A stretch of DNA of 64,000 bases from Galaxea fascicularis. Its lineage: Eukaryota > Cnidaria > Anthozoa > Scleractinia > Euphylliidae. This document shows positions 42,901 through 55,296 of the stretch, piece after piece. The notes beneath the pieces are model-generated. The model was not told where the DNA came from. It saw only the letters and a program-made list of their open reading frames with translations, and did not search any database. Position 1 is the first letter of the stretch, and every line of letters starts with the position of its first letter. The DNA lies in NCBI GenBank assembly GCA_948470475.1, contig OX419341.1:4451853-4515852 (forward strand). The letters are read 5' to 3'. The translations under genes were made by a program, and so were the position numbers.

Positions 42901-45900
42901 CTAAAACCAGACTGACCGTCGCCATTGTGGTTGTGGCTTCCCCTCTTGTGTTGGTGTCGTCTGCCAGAAAGTTTCCTCTCTGTTTATGGCATTTGCTTCT
43001 TCATTTTCCTGTAATCTATCCACATCTATGTCAACGGGCTGTATCTGGCCACAGTCACAGTATGGCTTCGTGCCATAATTTCCTTCCAAGATCATTTCGT
43101 GCTCAGCAATTCCATGTTCAACTTTGTCAGCACCCGACAACTCGTCTTCGATGCTCACGCGGAGCCCACAAATCTTGTCAACCAGTAGTAGCTCTAGAAA
43201 TGTAGTAATTGCTGCCCATGCGGCAACAGCAACGGCTGTGAGCATTTGTACTCCCAGAAAGTGCCATGGACCCCCCTTGAAGATCCCATATTTGTTGGAG
43301 AATCCATTTTCAAGATCTCTCTCGGCAAACAAGGAAACACTCAGTAGGCCCCAAATTCCTGCAAAGCAGTGGGTTGGGACACAACCAACAGGATCATCGA
43401 TTCGCAGCCAGTTGAGAAGAGCACATCCTGGGCATGCCAGAAGAGCGCCTACTGCGCCAATAAGGAAGGTTTCCCAAGGGCGTGCAACAGGGCCGATGGC
43501 TGTGGAGCAGAAGCAAATACGTAGCATAACATTCTTACTCTCACGCCTTTGCCGGTGTTGTTTCTTTGTAAAGAGATCATCATTTCGTCATATCTCACGA
43601 GTACGGCGTGAATACTAGTCTATGTATACACATGCATCCATGAAAACTGACTGGACTTGTCAAAATGCGGCTGTACTGTGACCACACTTACACAATCCCT
43701 TTTTTTTTAAAGCAATAAAGCTTGCAGTCGGCGTCAATCCTTGAGGTCCTATTAAAGGTTATCGGATACGGGATATTTAGGTAGAACATTGGAAGGATAC
43801 GAGATATTTGTTGGAAAACTTAACAGGATACGGGATATTTAAAAAGAAATTCTGGGATAACGAACATCAAAGTTGTCACTTTTCAACAGAATAAAATGGT
43901 TTAAAATAGGTCAATTGATCAATTATGAAGGCGCAAAAAGTGAAAAAACATACTTGCCGATGGGATTATTTGCAGAATTATATTTTGCATCAAACATTGA
44001 CAATGCCTGCCAATGTCGGCCCTTCCACATAGTTTGTCTAGTTCCCAAACATATTACGTGCACTGACGTCATCAGTAGTGTCTTGCATTATAGGGATACA
44101 AACCAGAGGAATTAATGGGTTACGGGACATTCGGGACAAAACTTACTGCGCTTTTCAAAAACACGCGAACTCTGAGGTTCAAAAGTCGCCTTTATAACAA
44201 TAGGCCATATTCGTATTCTCGGTATTGAACTGGATCTAGCATGAAGTGGAGGCTCTTGCGGGGGAATACATTTACAAAAAAGATTCCCCCGCAAGAGCCT
44301 CCATTTCATGCTAGATCCAGTTCAATACCGAGAATACGAATATGGCCTATTACGTTTTTCGCTGCCGTCAATCATAATTTCGATCACAAGGAACGAACCT
44401 TCAAATTCAGAAACACACAAAACGGATCGAAATCCACCAATCACCAATCACAAACCATGACCTTTTGAACTCGTTGAAGTAAACTTCTGTTTCCTATGAG
44501 GCCCGCTAAGATGATTGACGGCAGCGAAAAGCGCAAACGTCAGTTAGCTTTAGAACTTCAGAGTTCGCATGTTATTGAAAACCGCAGTAATGTCATATGG
44601 GATACAGTAAAAACCCTCGTGTAAGAACCTACTTTTTTAGGGCCCGATTACATGGCGAATTTCAGCCCGGGCTGAAATGTCAGCCCAGTCAACAGGGCTG
44701 AAATTTTGTTGCGATTACCTGACGAACTTCAGCCCGGGCTGAAATATTAACTTTTCCTTCCTACTAGCAGCAGCCAGCTTGTTTCCTGGAAAACAAAATC
44801 ACTGCGCATGTCCAAGCTCACTATTCAGCCCGGGCTGAAATTCCGTTTCGATTACATGAGGTTTTTTCAGATTTTCTGGCCCGTTTGCCCGGGCTGAAAA
44901 TCCTAGCCCGGTTTGAGCAAACCGGGCTAGGATTTTCAGCCCAGGCTGAAATGCGCCCCGGGCTGAATCACTCTCCATGTAATCGACAATTTGATTTTAA
45001 GAGGATTTGTTTCAGAAGCCGGGCTGAAGTTTCAGCTCGGTTAACCGGGCTGAAATTTCAGCCCGGGCTGAAATTCGCCATGTAATCGGGCCCTTAGAGT
45101 TTGGCAAAACAGGTTCTTATATTTTATGGTACTTACTGGCATTTTAGGCTAAGTAGGTTCTTAATTAGGTTTTTAATTTTTACGGAGTAGAAAAAAGTAT
45201 AATATATGGTTTGTTCTTCATTATAGACTGTTATTTTATAGAACAAATGCTTATAATCAAGAACAAACCAGTTATATATCAGAAAATGCCAGATCTAAAC
45301 TTGCAACAAGAAATGGCTTTGTGTCCTCTGTACTGGTTTATATAAAAATGAGCTGCAAGATGATACAGGCATGGAACACTTAAACCGAGACGAGGATTAC
45401 ATACAAATGATACATTCTTTTAATTGTAGCAGAATTGTTTTATAACAACAGTTCACATTTAACATACATTGTACATTTTTAGTTTCACTGTGCAATTTTT
45501 TGATCTCTAAAGACAACCTTTTTGGTAAAATATTATAAATAAAATAGTTTAACCCCACATATAAGAACCTGTTGGAATGTTTTGGCTAAACAGGTTCTTA
45601 TATATTGGGGTATTAAAGTAGCAAATTTCTGCCTGGAGGTTCTTAATTTTCTAGGTTCTTACACGCGGGTTTTTACTGTACTCGGACCGCCCCCCTCCGA
45701 ATGGGGCCTCATCCTGACATAAATTCCCTGAACTATACTTGTTATACTAATCTGATGAATAAGTCTGCGACTTGTATGGTCTTAAATCCAAGATGAACCG
45801 AAGCAGTCATAATTCTAAGCTTGTACCGTCTGTGGAGGTGACTTCGTAATTAGCGTGCATGTATCACCTTGGGTTAATTTACCTGTTATGCTGACCAACC

Positions 45901-48900
45901 CTGCCAGAATGCCAGTCACAAAGATTGGAATGTTCAGCTTGTTTTTAAAGAAAATGTAACTAGAGAGATGGAGAGAAAATCACAGAAAGAAATCATGCCT
46001 TTTGCACATTACCACATTTAGTTTGTAAATAAAGGACATTAATTTGGATCTCTGGTTAACTTGGTTGTTAATAAATAAGTAAATAGAGGAAAATAAGAAA
46101 AAAGAAAAAAATAGAAAAAAATGTATATACCAGTCCTTGCAAAAAACATGTGGAATTCTTAGAATGTTGACTTTAGTGATAAGCCATTCCACTTCCTTCA
46201 GAATAGCGTGTTAATTCATAGCCACCAAACGAAAGAAAACCGCACTTAGTTATACTCAAATTTTAGTTTCATTCCTTCACAAGTGTATTTATTTGAATGC
46301 AAAAAATAGGGACTTTAGGTCTAGTGACATTGGTCCAAAATTTTACACCACAAAATCAGCTTTTCTTTTCTTCTTGTTTTTCTTGTTTGTTTTTTGAACG
46401 GACCATATATCACCCTTTATAATTATGTCGTTTGGCGGAGACCACTGAAACTCACCTGTATACCATTCCCAGAATTCCTCCACCTATGGAGCCATGGATT
46501 GTTACGACAGCTGCCCTGTATGAAGGTGACAAAGTTGAGAGCACATGAAACAAATTCAAATTTTATGATTTATAGTGAGAGCGAAGTGGTCACTATGTGT
46601 TTGAGTGTCATTTGCTTGCTTAAAGTGCACATGAAACGAAATTATACCACGAAATTATAAATACTTTAACGGAAAAATAAAGTATCTGGCTCCGCGGAAA
46701 CTTATTTTAAAAAGGGACAAAAGTTTGGTATTTCGTGGTAAAATTTTAGACCAGGGCCTGGGGTCTAATCTAGTGGTCGTGACGTCATTCATGTGTATTG
46801 ACAACAGCGTCTCTTCAGTGCGACCCTCATTTTGCAAAAGAATCCGGTGGACTTTGAAAGCTACTTTTTCTATTGATATGGCTGAAAGCGATCAGGAATT
46901 CTCCTCCAGTACATCCGAAGAAGATCTAGAGTCTAACACACGAATGGACGTCACAATGACCTTGTGGCCGCGCGAAGAATGTGGCAAATTTCAGACGCGG
47001 AAATGCAAATTTCAAAGAGTGAAAACCAGTGGATAAGCTTCGTTTACAAGGGGAAAGAAGTTAAAAATAAAATAGCGAGCATGTAAACCACTCGAAAATG
47101 TGAAAAAAGAGGTGGTAAAATTTCACTTCATGTGCACTTTAATATCAAGACCAAAGAACGAAAAGTTTGGTCGTTTCGGCTGGCTTAGTGTGAAGTGTTC
47201 AATACTTACCACCTTTTCCTGATATCTTATGCTCCACACCAACCGGGTGTGACCGAATTTGCACTCATCCAAGTTGGCGGCCACCGATCAAAACAAAATA
47301 AAGACGGACCACGTAAAAAACGCAGTTTACTTTCTATTTGATGTTAAATGGATTTTCCGTTTATATTTCTTTTTCCTTTAATTATTATAACCAAAAATAT
47401 AATTTAGCCTCGTAAATCTTGGTGTATCGTCGTAATAGTTGCACGATGGTGTAATGTAAGCAAACCATTTCGACTTTAAAAATTAGCGCAATAAATCTTG
47501 GAAACAAGAAAGACAAAGAAATGCTACAGATTGATCGCTAGGAAAAGGAAGCGGTCTTTTACTACAAAATTTTTCACAGAGCTCTGTATGTGACGACGGT
47601 TGATTGACAAATAATCGAGACGTATTTGTTTAAGTGATACTAATACTAGAGTGTTAGAAGGTGTTTTGAAATACTTGTCAAGTGACACACAAATTTGGCG
47701 CGTGGATGAATTTAGAAGGTTACATCTTAATTGCCCGCGCCGCCATCTTGGATGATATGCAAATTGCGATCCATCTTAAATAGCGATCAGATGCAAACTG
47801 CGTGATTACTAAATAAGGAGATGTCGTGCGTCCTAGTTACACACATCCCGCTTCCAATTAGTGCTGATCAGCATCAAAATTGAGTAGAGGGATCTCCATT
47901 GGAAACAAAAGGATTGACGGGGGATTAAAAATCCAACAGACACTGTAGACCATTTTTTGTGGCGAAAGGTCTTCTGGGAAGGCTTTCGCCGCTATGCCAT
48001 GGCGTTGAGTGAGTGAAAGCGTAACCATCTATATTGCGCAATACTGGGCAAATATCTATTTCACAGACTTGGTACATCAATTGTCAGAAATAAACTCTAT
48101 TTGTTACCCAATTTATTTTTTCAAAACACAATACCCTTTTGGTTTTCTATTCAGCCTAAGCTAAATGCACTCATAGACTGCCTATTTTTTTTCTTTTGAT
48201 CTAACGAAGGGGTGTAGCGGTCGTGAATGACCTTTATCAACAACAAGAACCATGTGGCTATTCCTTTGAATAGTGATCACAAGAAATAACACACTGTTGT
48301 ACCTTGAAGCTAGTTTCCATTTCATGCCGCTTATACCAAACGTACTTCCGCAGTTGAAGCCCAACCAGCCCCACCACAACATGAAGGTTCCTAGGATAAC
48401 ATTTGTCGGCGAGGCCATTTGGTTTGGTGGTCCGTTTGCATCAAAGCGTCCTGTTCGTGGCTTCAGCATTAACGTGGCCACTAAGCCACTAACACCTCCC
48501 ACGAGATGCACTGGACCACAGCCGGCGATATCCACTGCGCCCATCTTACGAAGCCATCCACTGTCACTCCAGATCCAATGTGCAGGAAAACTGTATGTCA
48601 GCGTGTTGAGGAAAGAGTACATTGTGTACGCTTTTAAACTTGTTCTTTCAGCCATCGCTCCAGAAACAATGGTAGTGGCAGTAGTCGAAAACGACAGGTA
48701 GAAAAAGTACCTTGAAAACACATGTCCCATTTCGTTTTCATTTGTATCCGTTAAGAAGTAGCCTAGCCCACAGAATGCGTTTCCACGACCGCTTGTGCCA
48801 AAGCTGAAAGCGAATCCAAATAGCCAGTAGGACAATCCTCCATAGATCACATCAACCGCGTTCTTGACCATGATGTTTACTTCGTTTTTCCTGGAGACCA

Positions 48901-49039
48901 TGCCAGATTCGAAGAGGCCGAATCCAGACTGCATGGTGAAGATGGTAAAGGCGTTCGTGAGAATCCAAGTGGCATCATCGACATCATCTGAATGGATTCC
49001 ATCTCTATGTGTATTTGTTGATGGTGTTATGACCGCCAT
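42901..49039 (-). CDS. ammonium transporter, Amt family (copy 2)
   Basis: Four minus-strand exons: 48303-49039, 46456-46515, 45883-45959 and 42901-43499, joined in frame to 490 codons. It is nearly the same protein as copy 1, with VDIAGCGPVHLVGG and DPVGCVPTHCFAGIWGL carrying both pore histidines. The exon lengths equal those of copy 1 except for 3 bp more in the last exon, where the tail reads KPYCDCGQIQPVD instead of KMSDCDQIQSVD. The first Met of copy 1 is ACG here, so translation should start at the MAV methionine nine codons later. The last intron has grown by about 1.5 kb through nested MITEs. Reading frame and splice sites look intact. Confidence 0.92.
44146..44587. mobile_element. foldback MITE, TA target
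   Basis: Ends CTGCGCTTTTCAA and TTGAAAACCGCAG, flanked by TA (44144-44145, 44588-44589). A near-perfect central hairpin of about 65-bp arms reads GGCCATATTCGTATTCTCGG and AGCCTCC. The empty site ACTTAATGTC is present in copy A at 25199-25208. Confidence 0.9.
44605..45678. mobile_element. Tc1/mariner-like MITE, TA target, with a nested element
   Basis: Ends CAGTAAAAACCCTCGTGTAA and TTACACGCGGGTTTTTACTG, flanked by TA (44603-44604, 45679-45680). GGTTCTTA motifs recur inside. A second MITE is nested at 44640-45093. The empty site GGATACTCGG is present in copy A near 25215. Confidence 0.85.
44640..45093. mobile_element. palindrome-rich MITE nested in the previous element, TTA target
   Basis: Ends GGGCCCGATTACATGGCGAA and TTCGCCATGTAATCGGGCCC, flanked by TTA (44637-44639, 45094-45096), as in PIF/Harbinger. 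The body holds many copies of the perfect palindrome TTCAGCCCGGGCTGAA or half of it. Confidence 0.9.
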
Positions 49040-49066
49040 CGCTGAGTTTGATGTCCAACTTGGCGT

Positions 49067-50252
49067 GCTCGTTTAATCAGTTGTTCCGGCTGCAACAGAA
49101 TTTAAAATGTTTCACATGGCTCTAAATAGCGTACGAATCGTCAAGTGTGATTTTGAAGTCTTCTCTATAATGGTAAAGAGAAGTGAGGAATAGGCTCTTA
49201 CCGAAAGTGCTCGTAAAAAAAGCATTAAATGCTAAAAGCAGTGCTTGTTTTTTGCCAAAAAAGTGCTAAAGTAATGCTAATTTTTTTAAAAAGTGCTCCT
49301 CGGTTACATAAAAATGCTCACTTTTTTCCGATTCTTTTAAACATAGAGTATTACATTTTTCAGATTTTCAGTTACATTTTTCAACAACAAATTCTAACGA
49401 AATTCAAGCCGGAATAAACTCTCGTCACTTCGAGGTTACAGTATTACATTTCGTTCAATTTATTTAACTGCGGGCGAACTTCTCTTGAACTCCGAATTAA
49501 AAGGAAGGCGTTAAAATTGTGAAGAACTCGTGCGCTCACGTTCTATATCAAACCGCGGCTACGTCAGTTTACGTTATTATGGAGCTTACGAATCGACGAC
49601 TTTTACACGGCGGCGCCGTTAGATTGGGTGACATGCCCTCTGCGCATGCCTGACTGAGCACTTGCCGGCGTCGCACTAAAGTCGACGACGTTGATTTGAA
49701 CGATTTGCCGGCGTCTTGGAAATAGCAGGACGTGAGATTCATTTCTCAAAGTTTTCCTCCGATACTTCAGATGTTTTTGCCAAATAATTCAAGTATCACA
49801 CTAGGGGCATGTTCTTGACATATGGTTTTGATTTTTTTGTCTGTTTTCATTCAAGTTACGGCCTTTTACAGCGCCATGGCGAATAGTCCAACTAACAATG
49901 AAAGCGCTAAGTAAGTGGTTATCCCGTCAGGTGGCTGCAGCTGTTCAGCAAGTTTATAAAATAAATAAAATAACTAACTTTTATTTACCCTCGGCAGTAT
50001 TCATAGCACACAAATGTTAGTGGGGTCGAGCAAATACATGAAACAAATAATCAGTTATATCAAACCTAACATGATTAAGCTTATCAATGTTCTCCCTGTA
50101 GAAACGATCTCGGTCTTGCAATTCATCTTTTGTTTTTTCCAAACTTTCGTTGTTCCAGCACGGAAACTCTGGATTTGTTCACTTATGAGCATCGTATAAA
50201 CGTAAAACTTCTTATTCGTTTGTAAAGCTGTTTCGGAAAACATCATGTAATA
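49067..50252. other. upstream flank of ammonium transporter 2; no gene seen
   Basis: Bears AGTGCT(A/C/T)-type short repeats near 49205-49300. No coding evidence; the match to copy A ends soon after 49180. Confidence 0.4.
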
Positions 50253-50651
50253 GCCCATTGCAGAAACGTGAGGGGACTGGGATAAAGTGTGGTTGTTTTT
50301 TGTTTGTTTGAAAAACTAAGATATTCATGAAAGATCAACTAACTTTGAGAGTCTTAAGCAAGAATAGAAGTATTATTTAGTGGAGGAAAATGGCAAAATG
50401 ATAGCTCCTCAAATATCACCTAAAATAGAGAGTTTGTATGGATTGGGTGGACAGGCCAAAAAATTGTAAGGGTTTGTATGGAATTTTGCAACTTTTGCAA
50501 GACGCTCATTTGGACAATTTACAGCTGAAAACTCTCAAACTTGACTGGGTAGCTTTTCATTCAGTAACATTTCAGTTGAAATGTTTAGATTTTCAATCTA
50601 ATCAATATAAGAAACTGGTCCGAGTCCTCTCACGTTTCTGCAATGGGCTAT
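50253..50651. mobile_element. possible foldback element
   Basis: TAGCCCATTGCAGAAACGTG with AGGGGACT at the left is answered by AGTCCTCTCACGTTTCTGCA with ATGGGCTA at the right. About 340 bp lie between. No target duplication was identified. Confidence 0.55.
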
Positions 50652-50859
50652 ACAAGCTCTCTTTTCTTCAAAGACAGGCATTTTGGTTTGAAGAACTCGC
50701 CTTGTGAAAAGATAATTAAAAGCAAACTTCAGAAACGGCGGAAAAATTTGTCGCGCGCGCACAAACGTCGTCGTCTTTACTGAGAATCGTAAATTCAAAT
50801 TTCTACAGGACGACGACGTGAACCTATGACACACTCAACACACACACTCAACCAAGATA

Positions 50860-53535
50860 GGAGAAGAAAAAGTAGGAACCAGCCACTGAGAACGTTTGGC
50901 AGGAAAATCTATAAAAGCGGTTCATGCCGAAAGTTTTCAACAGTGCTTTGAACACAATCAGATTATAAATCAGTCGAAGACGGAGATGAACAAAATTTTG
51001 ATGAGAAAAGAAGATTGTGGGCCACATTTTATGTGTTTTCTGCAGACTTCAAGACGTGTGAAAATTGGTTGAAAATTTGTGTTCTTGTTCTGACTCTTGA
51101 CTTGAGCTGCATGAAAAAGGCAAAAATGGTTTGGGTTGACGAAATGATTTGCGTATATAATTAACAAACTTTTAAATGTTGGAAACGGTTTATGAAAACT
51201 CAGTTAAATGACTTGCGAGATGTGAAATATCACTGTTCAGTTATAACTATCAATATTTTTTACATGAATTAATACTCCGTAACGAACCGTGTACCGCCCT
51301 CACCTTTTTGGTTCCCCTCTGTCAAACTTCAGTATGAGTTAGTTGGGTACGATCTGTGAAACTTCTCGTGTATATTCGAAATTTGCTACTCCGTCCAGGT
51401 AACTTAGTGACGTTTGCCGTGCCGCTGTTTGCTGGCTTTACTATCCAAACTACCCCGAGCGAATTAAACAAACATGATCTGTTCAGACTTCCGGTGTCCA
51501 GCTTATTCGACGCCGACAGACATTAATGATGTGGAATCGTATCAATTAGATCATCAAATTGAGGAATGAAGAAACATCCGCAATATGGTGTTAATTTTAT
51601 GACGGAAATGTCGTTTTTTAATAGCTACATCACATACGACACTAGTAAAGTGCACCAATACGAGGGAGGCTACGCGATCATTGTATCCCGACGTTTTACA
51701 GCTCGTAGACATTAATGAAGTGCGGGGTTTTAATTGTTAATTTTGCAGTATGAAACTAAAATTTGTCGAACACAGTATTTTCAAGAATAGCGCTCACGGT
51801 CCAATAGGACTCGGGGGGGGGGGGGGGGGGGCAACCCTAACAAGGCCTGTTTCGGGAGAAAAACGAAATTCTTCCGGAATCTGGAGATTTTGTCGGAAAT
51901 AGGAAGACTCGATAATTTTTCTGGGAAATGTGACAGTTTAGGGACATTGCAGAAAGTTACACATAGCGTTATTCACCCCCCCCCCCCCCCCTAATAGGCG
52001 GCTTCCCACGATTAGGTACCCACAAGCCTCCCTTTCTTAAATAGCATTATAAGGAAACGTGTTCAGGAAATATCAGATTAAAAAAAGGTTTGGACTCAAA
52101 TTTGCTTCAACATTCAGTTTGCTATAAAAAATGCGGGATCTTGTTGAAGCCGTTAAAAAAACATTGACAGCTATGAGTTTAACACCTGCAGTATGGTAGG
52201 CAAATTTCGCAGTATGGGTTAAAAGAGACATTGAGCTGAAAGCTAAGAAAGTCTTATCTATATATCCATTCAAGGATTGATATTATAAGCTGCTGCCTAA
52301 TTTTGGAAAATCCAGAGCGATGTTATTTCACTATCTTACACATTTCGTTTTCCTTCGAAAGCAACAGTTACGTGATGATTAATATTTTCATGCCTCACGA
52401 GAGCAAACAAAAACCTACAACTTCCAAATTAAATGCAAATGTCTTGGTCACTTAAGGCTTCTAAACCCTGCAAACTGTCATTTGAACCAAGCATTATCAA
52501 AAAGCACTTCTTCTGTCCTGTCAAATTGGTCACTTTGTTCACTACAAATAAAACTTTACAGAAGTTGTCATATTGTTCAGTTTATATTTGAGATCAGTCG
52601 CCTGTCAAAGAAGATTACATCGGAAATTCTTTTGAAATTTTCTTGCGGTGATAGCCGATCTATTGTAATACTGACTGTTGAAAGATTTCACCACTCAGGC
52701 ACCGAATTCTCTTTTTTTCTGAGATTTTGGTGAGTCCTGTATATGTTTTGTTCTAAAATGTGTCATTCAACCAAATTGTTTTGTGGATTTTTAAAAATGT
52801 TGCCTAGTTACTGATACTGTGTCAGTAACACGGCGTTTCGCTTCCATTGTTTCACCGCGATTCATTTAAGGTTTTTAGACATGCTCAGAAAGAACGGTGG
52901 CCATAAGATCCCACGTTTACAATTTCTAGTTTATGGTTTACGTAATGAACCTTAGCTGGATTCTGAATATGAGACGAATTCTTAAGGCCGGTTTTCATAT
53001 TTCGGGAAAATCATAGACGATCGGGGATTTTACTGTTTCCCGACCGTCCCAGATTTTGTCGAGATATCAGAAAATCGCCAGACGTTGATTACAGACGCCA
53101 TTTTTATTTGTGACGAAGGGAATAGATCCAAGCAATTTAGAGGATTTGTAACGGCCCAAAACTATCGCCGACGGCCCGGACAGAACAAATTTGAGTTTCA
53201 TATGTCGGGAGTGATCGCCGACCATCTCGGAAATCTGGAAGGAGTCGGGAAAATGGAAACACACCCAGTTTTCCCGATTTCTCTCTGACCATCCCAGACG
53301 ATCGAGGATGTCTACGATTCTCAAAAGTTTATTTTTAACTAAGTATCCTATCTACACGAGGAATATGTTTACTCTCCGTACTATCTTCTATAATTTACGC
53401 GGTAACTACATACTGACATTTCCTGTACCTAAAACTACTACTTATGGCCTTCGTTATTTGTCTTATCATGCCGCTAAGTGGACTCACTGCCGGACTTAAA
53501 TGACTTTAAAAAAGCATTAGCTAGCCTTAACTTAA
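50860..53535. repeat. duplicated non-coding blocks of copy B
   Basis: The left part matches 29868-30720 and the middle matches 30420-31050 and 34770-35580. The part from 52066 matches 36640-38018. It has a long G run near 51813-51830 and a C run near 51977-51991. No conserved reading frame. Confidence 0.7.
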
Positions 53536-54394
53536 TGTAAATTTGGTACCTTTTGTAAATTTCTGCATGATATAGTATTTTTAAAATATTCCGTACATAG
53601 ATTTCTTTTATTTTAGTCATTAATTGTAAATATTGTACAGAATCGAAGTTTGTAAGTTATTGTATATTTTGTTAATTTCTTTTGTTATTGTTCTCTCGGA
53701 AAAATTCGCTTTTATTATAACTACTCTTAAATTCGAGAAAAATAAAGTTTATGTATGTTTATTAGTTCGCAAAGTCTGGAACAGTCGGGAAGCAGTGAAA
53801 TCCCCGATCGTCTGGGATTTTCTCGAAATATGACGGTGACAAGTCAAATTTCAAAATGTCTCCCTTGTTTTTTTTCTAACTTGCTCGACTCCCGGGGCCC
53901 GTTTCCCGAAAGTCCCGCAACCTTTTCGGGTCCGAAAAGCCATTTCTAAAAGTGCGACCAGCTTATTCTAAAATGCTGCTCTTTTACTACGATTCTAAGA
54001 CACGAAAGGGAAAATTTGTTACAAAATTCCATGCCTGGAATCGTCTTCGTTTTTAAGATACGTGGGAAATTATGGCATCCGAAATAGTCCCGAAAAGTTT
54101 CGGGGGTTTCGAGAAACGGACCCCAGAATCAAAAACACCAACGACATTGTTATTCGCTTGTTCCAGATTTCTCATTTAATATGCACATTTATGTTCTGTT
54201 AAATTAGTTCATGACTGTTTTGTCTCACCTTATTTGTGGCTGCCTGTCTAATAAAATGTTATTTGCGTGGCGACGGCATTGCTGTTAGGATACGAGAAAA
54301 ATTCACCGTACTATATTTCAGTTTCTCAGTGAATAAACATTCTTTTTTGTTTCATCAGTATAGCGAATCATGAATTGGGTTCATCACGATCATG

Positions 54395-54460
54395 ATCATC
54401 ATCGTTATCAGATCTTCATCATTATCATCATCATCATCATCATTGTCGCTATCGTCATCG
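54395..54460 (+). repeat. (ATC)n simple repeat
   Basis: ATCATCATCATCATCATCAT with nearby GTCGCTATCGTCATCGTCAT. Twin of 32700-32755. Confidence 0.9.
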
Positions 54461-55296
54461 TCATCATTACTTGTTTCTGTATCATCTCTCTTTATTTATT
54501 TATTTATGAAAGTGGATGGTCTATCGCACACTCACGTTCTCGATGGGTCGTAAACTTTATGAAGGCGTACGCCTAACCGCTGCCGGTCATTTCGACAGCG
54601 CTGCTCATCAGATTTGGTTACAACAACTTGTAGCCGAGTCGTTACGACGTCACCCAATCATCCAACCTTGAAACTGTACAACCATATGGTCATGAAGATG
54701 ATGAAATGAAAAAACATTTAATCCAAACACTACAAATAACTAACGAAAGATATGCGATATACTGAAAAGAAACAACTTACTTTTGCGACCTGTGCTCGTT
54801 TTTTCAATTTTCTGCTTTGTGATCTTTATAGTCTCCTCATGCAACGCTCAAGAGCCAATATTTATTATTCGCATGTCCATTATTTGCTTCTTATTCAACG
54901 GTTACGCTTGTGTAGATGCTCTATCGTGCATGATTATTTATTTTTAAGTTGACGGTAATTTATGTATGACAGTAATGGCTGATTTCAAAATGTGAAAACT
55001 TTTGACTTAATTTGCGTGATCTGAGAAACTAAACTTTTGTCTTGTAAAACGCTACATAAAACTTCTACAACTCTGAACATCCTCGTGCAAACCATGGTTC
55101 GCAATAGTTTTCACCTTCAACCTGATCAAGATTTAGCTGGGCCAACATCTTGGGTGTATTTGAACTCTTACGGAACCCAGCACAGTGTTTAACTGGAACG
55201 CATCTTCTCAGTCCAAATTTCATGGCAATGCATGGTACTTTCAATACCCTTTTCTGGGTATGACTCGGAAGAAAGTAAAAATACTGCGGCATAGCT

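Larger units (their letters stand above)
43742..45711. mobile_element. TGAGGCC-ended MITE in ammonium transporter 2 intron, carrying later insertions
   Basis: Left end TGAGGTCCTATTAAAGG, right end AATGGGGCCTCA, TCCT on both sides. It is orthologous to 24831-25250 in copy A, but enlarged by the elements at 44146-44587 and 44605-45678. Confidence 0.75.

Noticed and set aside
44241..44468. Frames in the hairpin of the MITE at 44146-44587
   Set aside because: The same peptide appears on both strands because the DNA is an inverted repeat.
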